DNA of 64,000 nucleotides from Debaryomyces hansenii CBS767 (Eukaryota; Ascomycota; Pichiomycetes; Serinales; Debaryomycetaceae): assembly GCF_000006445.2 (NCBI RefSeq), contig NC_006043.2:62001-126000 (forward strand), in the 5' to 3' direction. The position numbers were made by a program, and so were the translations under genes. This document shows positions 31,012-40,880 of the stretch, in pieces. Every line of letters starts with the position of its first letter. The first letter of the stretch is position 1. Below the pieces are notes generated by a model. That model had not been told where the DNA came from, searched no databases, and saw nothing but the letters and a program-made list of their open reading frames with translations.

Positions 31012-31647
31012 TTAGGGTATTTCGTTTGCCTTTGTAACATAACTTGCGATTTCTGGCTTTTCATCTTTCACCAACCCGTCAATGACCCCATCAATATCAT
31101 GTCTCTTCATTTTCTGTTCGAATTTAAATTTGCATTCGATTCTAGTTATTTCAATTTCTACTCCAATAATGGCTTTTTGCATTAGTTTTACGTAATTTTC
31201 CGGAGCATCACTGACTTTCCAAGGAACAGGTTTCTTAGTTTCGTGTTGGGCAGTAATATTATCAAGCTGCGACCTAACCCAATCTGAATCATCTATGAGT
31301 CGCGGAACCCCATAACAATGAATACTAGCGAAATCCCAAGTAGGAACGACCTTATGAGTTTCATTTTTGGTTGGATAATATGTCGGACTAATGTACGAGC
31401 TTGGAGATTGAAATATAACCAAGACCTCCCCTTTTTCTTTAAATAATGGGACTTGGTGATTAACCTTGGCCAAATGTCCTTGTAAATATTTCTTGTTGGT
31501 GTCTTTGTCCACGTGTAAATAAAACGGTATATGATTGGCAATAATTCCACTTTCTCCAGTACTAATAACCGTTCCTAATGGGTTGGCTCTAATTAAACTT
31601 TCTTGCAGCTCTTCGTTCTCTTGGGCATAATATTTTGGAATATACAT
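31012..31647 (-). CDS. PaiB-like FMN-binding split-barrel protein
   Basis: A 211-residue protein of the PaiB / FMN-binding negative transcriptional regulator family (flavin-reductase-like split barrel). The family pattern is visible throughout: N-terminal MYIPKYYAQENEELQESLI, the block ANHIPFYL, GHLAKVNHQ, VIFQSPSSYISPTYYPTK (the FMN-pocket loop), VPTWDFASIHCYG, and the C-terminal IIGVEIEITRIECKFKFEQ. It is full length. In Bacillus PaiB is linked to sporulation and protease control, but in fungi the role is unknown; a small flavoprotein oxidoreductase or binding protein is likely. The family is mostly bacterial, so ancient transfer is possible. It lies in the rearranged region between the duplicated REG1 flank and PLP enzyme copy 2. 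Confidence 0.85.
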   Translation of the reverse strand: MYIPKYYAQENEELQESLIRANPLGTVISTGESGIIANHIPFYLHVDKDTNKKYLQGHLAKVNHQVPLFKEKGEVLVIFQSPSSYISPTYYPTKNETHKVVPTWDFASIHCYGVPRLIDDSDWVRSQLDNITAQHETKKPVPWKVSDAPENYVKLMQKAIIGVEIEITRIECKFKFEQKMKRHDIDGVIDGLVKDEKPEIASYVTKANEIP

Positions 31648-32093
31648 CTTTTGGTAGACCTAGCTACTCGAATTATAAAAGATTTGTTATAAAGTATATA
31701 TAGAGTAATAAAAATGCAGCTATCTCTTTTTAAGACTATTTGGGCGATGCCGCGCGCTATATTCGCTCTCCACCTAGTTTTTGCTTAGTCACCATTAGAA
31801 TCAATGGTTAAGACTTTTCAGCTAGATCTTCGATGCATCAAAGTACTACCAGGAAAATTGCAAGTTCCCTTTGATGGTGAAATAGTTAGAGGATCTCATA
31901 GCTGGATGTCATAGCTGGAATTTATAGAACGCATATTCATAAATCTTATTAAGATATAAAAATATAAAAATATAAAAATATGAAGGTCGAGGTCCCTCCT
32001 TTATATTGTGGCCAAAAATTGCGTCTTTTCACTTTAGGCTTCGATTACAACTTGAATAATTTCTACATATGTATTTCAAGTTTGGCAACTCTA
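31648..32093. other. Intergenic region with 8-bp microsatellite
   Basis: 446 bases between PaiB-like and PLP enzyme copy 2; no gene. A short tandem array of TATAAAAA units (three to four copies) lies at about 31954-31982. Confidence 0.6.
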
Positions 32094-33221
32094 TTAAGCA
32101 ATTGACTTAAGCCCCTGGTCAACATCAGCAATTAGATCATCAATGTTTTCCACACCCACACTAAGCCTCAATAAAGTAGGACTGACAGTCGAATCGCTAA
32201 GAACTCTCCATTCTATTAAACTTTCTACTCCTCCTAAAGAAGTGGCGTGGTGAAAATAACGCAATTTGGAAGGGAATTGTTTCGCATCAGCTTCACTTTC
32301 AAGTTCAATGCAAAATACTGGCGAATATCCATTCGAAAGTTGCTTTTTGACAAATGGTTCCGTTTGTAAGGAAGAATGAGAAATTTTTTTCAACTTAGGA
32401 TACTTTTCTCTGTTATCTACCAAGAACTTGATCAACTTCTCTGCGTTCTCCGCTTGCTTCAATATTCTAAGTTCGTAGGTTCTCAAACTTCTAATCAACA
32501 AAAAACTCTCCAAGTTAGATATGTTACTTCCCAAATCAACACGATCTTTTACCAATTGATTTTTCACATTGATGTCCTTTGTCGCCAACACACCGGCTAA
32601 CAAATCACTGTGCCCTCCAAAATATTTAGTGGCCGAGTGAAATACCATATCAGCCCCCCATTTGAATGGATCTTGCAACGGAGGAGGTGCGAATGTCGAA
32701 TCAACTAACAAAAATGCACCTCTTTCGTGTGCCTTATCAGCATAGTACTGGATATCAAAAACGGTTCCGTCCGGATTGACAGGGGTTTCCAAACAAATCA
32801 AATCTCCCGCATTCAATTGATTCAAGTCATCTTCTAAAGATATTTGCTTTAAACCTTTGAGACGAGAAAATATATTCAATATGCCATGACAACCATGATA
32901 ACCTTTACCAATACTAGCTACTTTAGGATTAAAGTACGTCAACGCAGCAAAAAAAGCAGCTAAACCAGAAGTGTATGCCACAGTATGCCCGTCTAAAATA
33001 CTATCTAAAAGCTTTTCTACTCTTTCGGAATTTGGATTTGTTTCTCTTGCGTAAACCACATTTCCAATTATTGAATTTTCAGGCAAATCCTCGTCTTTAA
33101 TTAACTTTTCTGGATCGTCATCAAACTTATACGTAGTTGTAACATGAATTGGCGTCATTACATCAGCCACTTTGTGCACTTCATCAGCCGCGTGAATACT
33201 ATTAGTTGAAATTCCTGGCAT
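32094..33221 (-). CDS. PLP-dependent trans-sulfuration-type enzyme, copy 2
   Basis: A 375-residue paralogue of the enzyme at 7716-8840, colinear over its whole length apart from a one-residue shift. Identical blocks include DLICLETPVNPDGTVFDI, STFAPPPLQDPFKWGADMV and SLGGVESLIEWRVLSDSTV. Schiff-base Lys199 (HSATKYFGGHSD) and Asp174 (LLVDSTFAPP) are conserved, so both copies appear active. Differences cluster in the N-terminal 60 residues (substrate-entry side in this fold). The reaction is likely on cystathionine, homocysteine or a related sulfur amino acid but not determined. The conserved C-terminal half suggests recent duplication, selection or gene conversion. Confidence 0.88.
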   Translation of the reverse strand: MPGISTNSIHAADEVHKVADVMTPIHVTTTYKFDDDPEKLIKDEDLPENSIIGNVVYARETNPNSERVEKLLDSILDGHTVAYTSGLAAFFAALTYFNPKVASIGKGYHGCHGILNIFSRLKGLKQISLEDDLNQLNAGDLICLETPVNPDGTVFDIQYYADKAHERGAFLLVDSTFAPPPLQDPFKWGADMVFHSATKYFGGHSDLLAGVLATKDINVKNQLVKDRVDLGSNISNLESFLLIRSLRTYELRILKQAENAEKLIKFLVDNREKYPKLKKISHSSLQTEPFVKKQLSNGYSPVFCIELESEADAKQFPSKLRYFHHATSLGGVESLIEWRVLSDSTVSPTLLRLSVGVENIDDLIADVDQGLKSIA

Positions 33222-33900
33222 ATTGATTATTCTTGAGCCAATAAAGTCATTGAGATTATGGACCTAAAGGGTGCTATTTATAAGAAGATTCTTAACTCAG
33301 GCACGCAAACATTTGAGGCCGTATGCATTGTGAATTAGGTGGATCATAAGCCAGGTTAGTTACATGAATTTGATTTGGGAGCGCAATAACTAAAACGCAA
33401 AAACTAAAAAAATGCCGTAAGAAGTTCGCTTCAACATTATATTGCAGCAGATAACACAACATGTGAGTCATAAAAGAAGGCATGTTAGGAGCGGAATTAG
33501 TTATTGACATCGCAGTGCAGTCCTAAAACCCTAAACGGTAATATATTCAAATTCCGCATTATTTGCGCTCTAATGAAAACTTCTTTTTTTGCATTCAGAA
33601 TTTTACATGAGTTGATTTAGTATAAAGCGATGGTCATAACCCTGGTTACAAGTAGAAACCTATGTTAATATTGAATTTGAGTACAATGATAATCTATTAA
33701 AGATTTTTAAAAGATCAAATAGAAATTATATTAAACCTAATAATGAATGTAAAGAATTAGCAATAACCATTGTTGCACTAGTGAAGTAAGCTCTTTAATC
33801 AATATCTAAGCCTACATGACACTTATTTTAAAAATATTATTAATGATTCTTTTTTTTCAACTAATAATGGATAATTAAATACTAAATAAGTTCTATTTAA
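33222..33900. other. Intergenic region leading into AT-rich island
   Basis: No gene recognised. The first 300 bases should contain the promoter of PLP enzyme copy 2. Base composition becomes clearly more AT-rich from about 33540. Confidence 0.45.
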
Positions 33901-33919
33901 TAAAAAATACAGAACTATA

Positions 33920-34365
33920 TATTAAGTTGAGCAGGATTTCTGCTGCCACAGTATGGTTTGATTTCTGCTCTCATTAAAAATTCTCTCTTTTCTCTGTTCC
34001 AAGCTTCTTCATGTAAAACTTTAATAAGTTCCATTACCAACTTTTTAAAGAAGATATAAAATCTCAGTTTATAGGTGATTTTAATATTAGTATGTTAATA
34101 CCCAAATATTGGAATCTTAAACAAACAAAATATTTTTACAAAATATTTTAGAAATAAAATTTAATGGTTAGATTTCTTATCTGAATATGATTTTGAAATA
34201 CAACATACTTTTTTAGCTGATCCAAAACTTGCTGAACCATAATAATAAGTATCTTGTGTTTTTAATTTCTTTGAGAAATAACCAATAACTCCAATTAACT
34301 TTCCTTTTTCATCTACTTGTACCAATGTAGATCCAATGGCTGCAAATCATTATGTTATTTATATA
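33920..34365 (-). pseudogene. Unidentified coding fragments in AT-rich island
   Basis: Two minus-strand stretches look like former coding sequence. About 34365-34155 reads AAIGSTLVQVDEKGKLIGVI then GYFSKKLKTQDTYYYGSASF, ending SKSYSDKKSNH and stop. About 34085-33920 reads FKKLVMELIKVLHEEAWNRE then KREFLMRAEIKPYCGSRNPA before a stop. They are in different frames with no ATG-initiated full ORF. I do not recognise the family. A retroelement RNase H-like match (GYFSKKL) is possible but weak; plasmid-derived AT-rich genes are another idea. Both are inference. Confidence 0.35.
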
Positions 34366-34659
34366 AATGTTAAATCTGTTAAATTGAATCGTGGTCAGGA
34401 AGACCAAACACGAAAGGTAGAATATGTAGATTCTAACCAGTTTTCAAGAGATAGTAGAAACTCAATCTACTCGAGCAGAAGATTTAGCTATTAAATTAAA
34501 AGCAATTCATACGAGAACGCAAGACTTAAAAATATAGAAATAATTATTTTGTAAATTTAAGATATAATCAATCTAATATTTTAAGTGAGCATGGCATAGT
34601 CAATCTTAGTATGAGAAATTTAACCATACAGTTAGGAATAGTGTAAAAAAAGCGATTAT

Positions 34660-35690
34660 GTAGAAGCAGCAGGTAATTGTAAAGGATATAAAAGGATTCA
34701 GGCGATATTTCAGTTAAACAGCGGTGAGTTAATAGCTATAATGGGTGGTTCAGGAAGTGGAAAAACCACTTCGTTGAAGCTCTCTCCTTGAGAACCAATA
34801 TTAAGAACAAAGACCTATCGTTTTCTGGGTCAATTGAATATAGTTGCGGAAAAGAAGATTAATAAAAGAATGGATATTTATTACAAACAGTTTTTTTTTG
34901 GCCAGACTTGGGTGTATGAGACTTAAATGTTCCAAGTAGACTTAAGATTACCTCATACCGCTAATTACCCGAGAGAAATGAATTAGTGAACACGTTATTG
35001 ACTACATTAGAATTACAACCGATACGTGAAGAATCTTTCTGTCTTTTACCACGCATAGCACGAACTTATCTGGGAGAGAAGAAAGAAGAGTCTCTTTGTA
35101 AATTCAGCTATTAAGTAAGCCATCTATGTTGTTTTCGGATGAGCCTACAACAGGTTTAGACATAAAAGCTTTGCAAGTCTTGAGAAAATTTATCTCGACG
35201 ATTTGGAATCACGATTATCTTATCTATTCATCAATCTCGACTGGAAATCACTGCATTATTTGATAGAATCTGCTAATTGTCTAGACGTGGGAAATTGGTG
35301 CATTAGGTATATGGTTGAAGGTGACTGTTATTTCGCCTCAATAAGACGGAAATGGTCGCATTCTAAGAATATCATCAAATCTTATGGAGTATATTATGAA
35401 CTTTCTTTCTAACAGGCCATCGAAAGATTTTAATTTCAAATCGAGTGGATTTATCAAATTAGACGATAAGCAGTTGATTACAAGTAAGTATCTATTTCTG
35501 ATGTGAACTATGTCACTAAACAAGATGCTTCTTCACCAAGAGCATATCTTAAGGAAAGTTTGCGGCATTTCATGGAATTTTTATTAAATCTCCGGGAAAA
35601 TCTTATAGAGTTCTTAAAACATCGAGTATGTGCTGAATTTCACTCTAATGGAATAAAGTATAGCAAAATCACAAACCAACTACGTATTTA
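34660..35690 (+). pseudogene. Decayed ABCG-type ABC transporter
   Basis: Pieces of an ABCG (white/Adp1/YOL075C-like) half-transporter in shifting frames. Walker A is NSGELIAIMGGSGSGKTTS (about 34723-34779). Further on are an LSG-like signature remnant (TYLGEKKEESL region), Walker B and D-loop MLFSDEPTTGLDIKALQVLR (about 35127-35190), and a partial H-loop region. Downstream fragments (ASSPRAYLKESLRHFMEFLL, then a stop after NQLRI) may be the start of the membrane part. At least four frameshifts and stops are present, and most of the transmembrane domain is missing. It lies immediately upstream of the STIMATE-like gene; its last codons recur at about 30305. Confidence 0.75.
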
Positions 35691-35746
35691 AAACAGGACC
35701 ATAGTTACAGAAGAATAGATACAACTAGCTTATCCGGTAGCTTGCA

Positions 35747-35948
35747 TGGTCGCAAATAAATTATACCAGCCTGTATATAAATTATAAACCAAAATAATAG
35801 AATAGCTAGCATTGCTAGTTAACTATTTTGTTTAGCAAATAGAGTATACAATCTTGAATTGAAAGGATACAATATAGCAAACTATAGCTTTCTTATCTTA
35901 GACTAGAGTGATATGAAATCAATACCCAGCATTTTGCTAACAACATTC
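35747..35948 (+). repeat. Promoter and first codons of STIMATE-like gene (duplicated segment)
   Basis: This stretch is the source-like counterpart of 30486-30693: shared promoter blocks (agaatagctagcattgctag; gaattgaaaggatacaatat) and the first 12 codons. The reading frame continues intact here. Confidence 0.85.
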
Positions 35949-36869
35949 GTGGCGATATCTTTACAAACAACTGGCAATAGGCCAAAGCACCCTGATGATG
36001 GTGATGATGATGGCAAATGTGAACTAATAGGTACATTTTCACTTATAACACAAGCGTTTTTGGGAGTGCTTTGTTTATCTTCGTTAATAGTTAAACGATT
36101 TTATGAGTATCCGTTAAGAAGAACGTGGCCAGTGTGGTTTTTTGACGTGATGAAGCAATTAATTGGTGCGTTTGGGGTTCATGTGTTCAATGTATTTTTG
36201 TCGATATTGAAATCCAAGAAAGATCCAGGCGTGAAGTGTGCTAGAAATAAGGATGAGGACGATACTGGTGATATTGATCCATGTGATTGGTATTTCTTAA
36301 ATATAGTATTCGATTGTACCATAGGAGTTTTGGTCTTATACTTTGTATTTAATGCCATTAACAGGTTTTGTCGAAACTGGCTTAAAATCACGCAGATTGA
36401 ATCAGGCCAATATGGGCCAAACCTGGAGAAGCCATCGGTTAGAGCGTTTTTAAAGCAATTAGCTGTGTATTTTGGATCGCTTATGATCACCAAGATTTTT
36501 TTATACGGAATAGTCGAATGCTTTGAAACTGAATTATTATGGATAACTAGTCACATACTATTGGTGTGGCTAGATGAATATCCCGACGAATTTGAGATAT
36601 TCGTCGTTATGTTCGTTGTACCGGTAGTGATGAATTGTCTACAATTAGTGTTGGTTGATAATATCATTCAAAACCGGATTATCGGGAAGGTCAATGGACG
36701 AATGCACCATGAATATGCGGGTCAATCAGAAGCAGACGAAGGTCATATCCGAGATGAAATCGAAGAGTTCACCAGACACGGCGACCATAGGCACAAGCGA
36801 AGCCGTAGGCACCACTCTCTTCCCAACAACGAAGGAATTAAAACGTACGGTACATTTAATGACGTCTGA
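35913..36869 (+). CDS. STIMATE/YPL162C-like vacuolar membrane protein
   Basis: A 318-residue multi-pass membrane protein of the STIMATE (TMEM110) family, whose yeast member is the vacuolar-membrane protein YPL162C. The N-terminus is a possible signal or first helix (MKSIPSILLTTFVAISLQ), then an Asp-rich loop. The family core follows: CELIGTFSLITQAFLGVLCL, then SSLIVKRFYEYPLRRTWPVW, FFDVMKQLIGAFGVHVFNVF and CDWYFLNIVFDCTIGVLVLY. Two more helices occur at about 185-215 and 225-255. The C-terminus is a hydrophilic tail rich in His, Arg and Glu. In animals STIMATE supports ER-plasma-membrane contact and calcium entry; in yeast the role is unknown. A promoter plus 12-codon duplicate is at 30305-30693. 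Confidence 0.85.
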   Translation: MKSIPSILLTTFVAISLQTTGNRPKHPDDGDDDGKCELIGTFSLITQAFLGVLCLSSLIVKRFYEYPLRRTWPVWFFDVMKQLIGAFGVHVFNVFLSILKSKKDPGVKCARNKDEDDTGDIDPCDWYFLNIVFDCTIGVLVLYFVFNAINRFCRNWLKITQIESGQYGPNLEKPSVRAFLKQLAVYFGSLMITKIFLYGIVECFETELLWITSHILLVWLDEYPDEFEIFVVMFVVPVVMNCLQLVLVDNIIQNRIIGKVNGRMHHEYAGQSEADEGHIRDEIEEFTRHGDHRHKRSRRHHSLPNNEGIKTYGTFNDV

Positions 36870-37034
36870 TTATGTTACACTACTGATACACATATTGGCA
36901 TTTATAATAATAGAATATTATAGCATATTTATAATCTAAATCTTTGTAAGTCTATGTAAGGTATTATGTACAAGTAAGACCACCTACGTATAACTCTCTA
37001 ACGCAGTTACAACTTTTCAAGTATTCTTGTGTTT

Positions 37035-37217
37035 TTAACGGGTTTCAAATCCATAGCCCTTCATACAAGCCTTATATTTGGAAATCAAATCGTCACACTT
37101 ACCACTCTCTTGGCCATTGAATAAAAGACATTCATCTCTCTTCTTTTTCTCATCTAAACAGACACAACATGGCTTTGGCTTTGTCTCTTCTTTTTTGTTG
37201 TCACCTCCAGCAGACAT
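37035..37217 (-). CDS. COX17: Copper chaperone Cox17
   Basis: A 60-residue twin-CX9C protein that carries copper to Sco1/Cox11 in the mitochondrial intermembrane space. The copper-binding CCVC is at 17-20, and the paired CX9C motifs are Cys20-Cys30 and Cys41-Cys51. RDECLLFNGQESGKC and YKACMKGYGFE are nearly identical to yeast Cox17. All six cysteines are present. The start ATG at 37217 lies 218 bp from the divergent VPS54 start. Confidence 0.97.
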   Translation of the reverse strand: MSAGGDNKKEETKPKPCCVCLDEKKKRDECLLFNGQESGKCDDLISKYKACMKGYGFETR

Positions 37218-37435
37218 CTTTATATTATAACCTATTAAATTAAGGATTAATGTAGTTTCTTGAAAATTTATAGAATTACTAATTCCCTTATACGATGTCG
37301 CAAGATTTTATAAATGTCTCCCCACCAAGATCTGCGACATTTTGATATCAATAACACTTCTAGCGTCAGAACAAATAGTGTAGGACTGTAATTGTCATTG
37401 AGTAGTAGCTAGCAGGATAATTGAGGTAAACTGAA

Positions 37436-40400
37436 ATGTCGGCAGAGTCATCTGGTTCTAATTCTGAACAGAAATTGTCCTCGCAAAGTCCTATCCGATT
37501 ATCCACCGATGGAAGTGCTAATTTGAATGATGACTTGGCAAATGGGTCAGAATATTCATCTAGTTCATTTGTATCATTACCAAACCACAATTTACATAGA
37601 AGATCAGGATCAGCTGTATCGTTTAAAAATAGTATTGACGCGGATAGTAGTTTTCTGTCGTCGGCATATTTTCAAATATTGAATAACCATAACAGTCAGG
37701 AAGATGGTAAGAGTAACGATATATTTTCTCCATTGGGGCCTAATTCTATATACGAATTAACAATTGCATCAGATTCATCAAGAGCTAAACGGAATAGGGC
37801 ACCTAAGAATACGGTGATTATAAATGGTGGGATGACGACAGTTAACAATCTACGGAATCCGACTCTCAAAGATATACCGCAGATTCAATTACTGAAATTA
37901 AAACTGAAAGTTGAAAATAAGGAACTAGAAGCGTCATTAATACATGGAACTGAAGAAGATTACAAAAATTTTGATCTGAGCTATAGATTACTAACTGAAG
38001 ACACGCTCCAGAAATTTATTGAACTGGACAATTCTAGACACGGCAATTTATCAGCGTCATCTTCTCTTTCCAATTTCCCAACCAAAAATAATTATTTGCA
38101 ATATAATGGTGATGATATATCATCTATCCCGAAAGTTTTCCTTGATCCTGATTTCAGGTTAGATGATCCTAGAATATTTAAACAAGTTATAGGTGATTGT
38201 AATTTATTCTCAGATAACGAAACACCAGATGAAAATGTCAAATCTACTTTGGCCAAGAATAATGATTTGCAGGAAGAGCTATCTCGCTACTTGGATATAG
38301 TGGAAGTGAATCTAATAAAGGAAATCTCAAAATCGTCAGACTCTTTTTTCAATACTATTGGTGATATAAAAGAAATACAATCACAGTCTGAAAATTGTGC
38401 AGTAAAATTCCATGACATATTGGATAAATTAAAATTGCTTGAGGAGAAAGAATGCCAACGAGGTTTAGATATTTTAAATAAGGTTAACGAAAGAAAGAAT
38501 GTTGAGCATTTAGAGTCTTCTTTGTTACAATTGAAATATCTAATTTCAATAATCGATTTGGCACGAAAATCATATGAGAACGGCAATCACGCTAAGAGTT
38601 TGAACGAAATTGTAGTTGCAGAACACTTGATCAACGGAATAGAATTAGAAGATCCCGACGAGGAAAAGCAAGCGTTATATCCAGATTTACCATACCCTGC
38701 GGTAGATTTTTCCAGAGTACCAGCAATTTCAGATTTGAATACTGAAATACAGGATTTAAAACAAGAATGTTCGAAAGGATATATTAGTGCATTTATAGAT
38801 TTGCTTTTGGAAGATTTACGCCAACACTACAATAATGTATCTTACCAGGACACCTTGAACAGAATGTCCACTTCCATCAACAAAACCAAAAAATACGACG
38901 CAAAGTCAGTGAACAATTCATATCAATCGATCTCAGAAGATAAAAGGGAAAAGTTGAAGGAATATATTAGGAATTTAGCGAAATCTGGTCATTTATCTCA
39001 ATCGTATGCAAATTATCAGGATAGAATAATTACCGAAATCAAAGATATTATAAAGGTTAATTTGCCTAGCAGTACCAGGCTGGGTGTCTCCCTGGCCGAT
39101 ATGTCTAATGCACCTTCAAGATCTTCTTCTGCTCCACCGGAATCAAATAATAACTTATTACAGCCTGGAGGGGGAACTTCAGGCAACAGTTTATCTTCCA
39201 ATATAAGATGTATGACACCAAAGGAATTCGAAATCATGCTAACAAAAATATATACTTGTTTATCAGAATGTTTGCGGCGTCTTACTGTCCAACAAAAGGT
39301 ACTACTCGATTTTGCACTTACCGCGATTCCTCCTAATTCTGAAAGTAATTTGGATGTCATGTCGTTGGATATAACCTTTGCTATTAATAAATCGATTGAA
39401 TTGACCCAAATTAGGTTGACTAAAATTATTAATGTTCGACTGGAACAAACCGCTGAAATCTCACTTGATCATTATTTGCGTTTATATGCTCTCTCATCTG
39501 CATATTTACAGGAATGTGAATTGATTAACCCAGGGTATGTAGCTAGCGGTGCAGGTAACTCTTTAAACGATTGGGTCAAGAATCATATTGGCTACTTTAT
39601 TCATAAATTCCATCTGAATTCTTTAGCAATATTAGCAAACAATTGCGATAAAGAAGTTTGGAGAGAGATCACTCTGGATGATGCATTACAAGAACATCAA
39701 GTACTTATAGACGAAATTTGCGGATATTCTGAGTATATTGAGACTGATGGGAAGAGTGGATTTTCTGGTGACTCGTGGATGGAAATGCTTAATTTACATG
39801 AAACTACAAAAGAAGATAAGCGTTCAAAATCTAATAAGCAACTTAATGGTAGATTAATAATCCATGATGAATCATTCATGATTCCAAATTTGACTTTGAA
39901 ATCGTTAGTAAGTGTTAGGGAATATCTTATTATCTCCAAAATATTCTCTAGTAAGGGTTCGGTCGTCGAAAATAATTTATTGAATTACTTCAAATTGATG
40001 AATTCTAAAGCATCACAAGCAGTTTTAAATGCTGGAGCAACTCGAACTGCGGGACTCAAGCATATTACTACCAAACACATTGCGTTGTGTATCCAGCTAG
40101 TTGAATTTAATATTGCATTGTTATCTTCTTTACAGGGTATATCCAAACAATCAAGAAATGCTTCACCTCCACCTAATTCACACGAGGAGATCAGTTTTGC
40201 CAGAATTTTAAGCAATTATAAGGATCATGAAAACGAACTTTTCTCCAAATTGGTATCTATCATGTACGATCGTACCGTTAATCATTGTGCCACAATCGTC
40301 ACTATTAATTTGTCAGAACCACTCAAGCACCCTCAACAATGCCACCTGTATATGGAAACGTTAGTCAAAGAAACAACTACAGTTACTAAAGTGCTAACCA

Positions 40401-40765
40401 AATATTTACCTGAAATTAAGTGCTCATTGATTCTTCTGCAAATATTTGATAACTACAAGAAACTTTTAGTCGACTGCTTTTGTACACAATTATCTCAATT
40501 TAAGGATTTCAATGAAAAACATTCTTTATTGAAAGACATTGATTATTTTAGGGTGAAATTATCTGAAATACCAGGATATGGTAACTCGGGTCAGGTAATT
40601 TGGGAAAATGTGAATTCTTTACCAACAATTGAAGATACAAAAATGGAAGAAGTTATGAGGAACAATATTGAAGGAGAAAGACAGCAAACCATTGATAGTA
40701 GTCACGCTTCTCAAAGAAACTCGTCAGAAGTTAATAATGAAGAGAACACGGCTACTGACCAATAA
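37436..40765 (+). CDS. VPS54: GARP complex subunit Vps54
   Basis: A 1109-residue subunit of the GARP tethering complex for endosome-to-Golgi retrograde transport. The N-terminal 250 residues are Ser/Asn-rich. Then comes the conserved coiled-coil region (SRYLDIVEVNLIKEISKSSD, HDILDKLKLLEEKECQRGL, LQLKYLISIIDLARKSYENG). The Vps54 C-terminal helical domain follows: ISLDHYLRLYALSSAYLQEC, FHLNSLAILANNCDKEVWRE, ARTAGLKHITTKHIALCIQL, LPEIKCSLILLQIFDNYKKL. Longer than S. cerevisiae Vps54 (889 aa), mainly through low-complexity inserts. The start ATG at 37436 is divergent to COX17. Confidence 0.88.
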   Translation: MSAESSGSNSEQKLSSQSPIRLSTDGSANLNDDLANGSEYSSSSFVSLPNHNLHRRSGSAVSFKNSIDADSSFLSSAYFQILNNHNSQEDGKSNDIFSPLGPNSIYELTIASDSSRAKRNRAPKNTVIINGGMTTVNNLRNPTLKDIPQIQLLKLKLKVENKELEASLIHGTEEDYKNFDLSYRLLTEDTLQKFIELDNSRHGNLSASSSLSNFPTKNNYLQYNGDDISSIPKVFLDPDFRLDDPRIFKQVIGDCNLFSDNETPDENVKSTLAKNNDLQEELSRYLDIVEVNLIKEISKSSDSFFNTIGDIKEIQSQSENCAVKFHDILDKLKLLEEKECQRGLDILNKVNERKNVEHLESSLLQLKYLISIIDLARKSYENGNHAKSLNEIVVAEHLINGIELEDPDEEKQALYPDLPYPAVDFSRVPAISDLNTEIQDLKQECSKGYISAFIDLLLEDLRQHYNNVSYQDTLNRMSTSINKTKKYDAKSVNNSYQSISEDKREKLKEYIRNLAKSGHLSQSYANYQDRIITEIKDIIKVNLPSSTRLGVSLADMSNAPSRSSSAPPESNNNLLQPGGGTSGNSLSSNIRCMTPKEFEIMLTKIYTCLSECLRRLTVQQKVLLDFALTAIPPNSESNLDVMSLDITFAINKSIELTQIRLTKIINVRLEQTAEISLDHYLRLYALSSAYLQECELINPGYVASGAGNSLNDWVKNHIGYFIHKFHLNSLAILANNCDKEVWREITLDDALQEHQVLIDEICGYSEYIETDGKSGFSGDSWMEMLNLHETTKEDKRSKSNKQLNGRLIIHDESFMIPNLTLKSLVSVREYLIISKIFSSKGSVVENNLLNYFKLMNSKASQAVLNAGATRTAGLKHITTKHIALCIQLVEFNIALLSSLQGISKQSRNASPPPNSHEEISFARILSNYKDHENELFSKLVSIMYDRTVNHCATIVTINLSEPLKHPQQCHLYMETLVKETTTVTKVLTKYLPEIKCSLILLQIFDNYKKLLVDCFCTQLSQFKDFNEKHSLLKDIDYFRVKLSEIPGYGNSGQVIWENVNSLPTIEDTKMEEVMRNNIEGERQQTIDSSHASQRNSSEVNNEENTATDQ

Positions 40766-40880
40766 TACAAAGATAAAACGAGGATGTTCAGGATACAGAA
40801 GATAGCAAAAATAAGCAATTATATGTATTGAACAATTTATAGAATTTCTAGTAATGCATGCCTAATAATATAATCGATTT

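Noticed and set aside
34155..34365. Assignment of the GYFSKKL fragment to a retrotransposon RNase H
   Set aside because: Too short and missing the acidic catalytic residues; left as unidentified.
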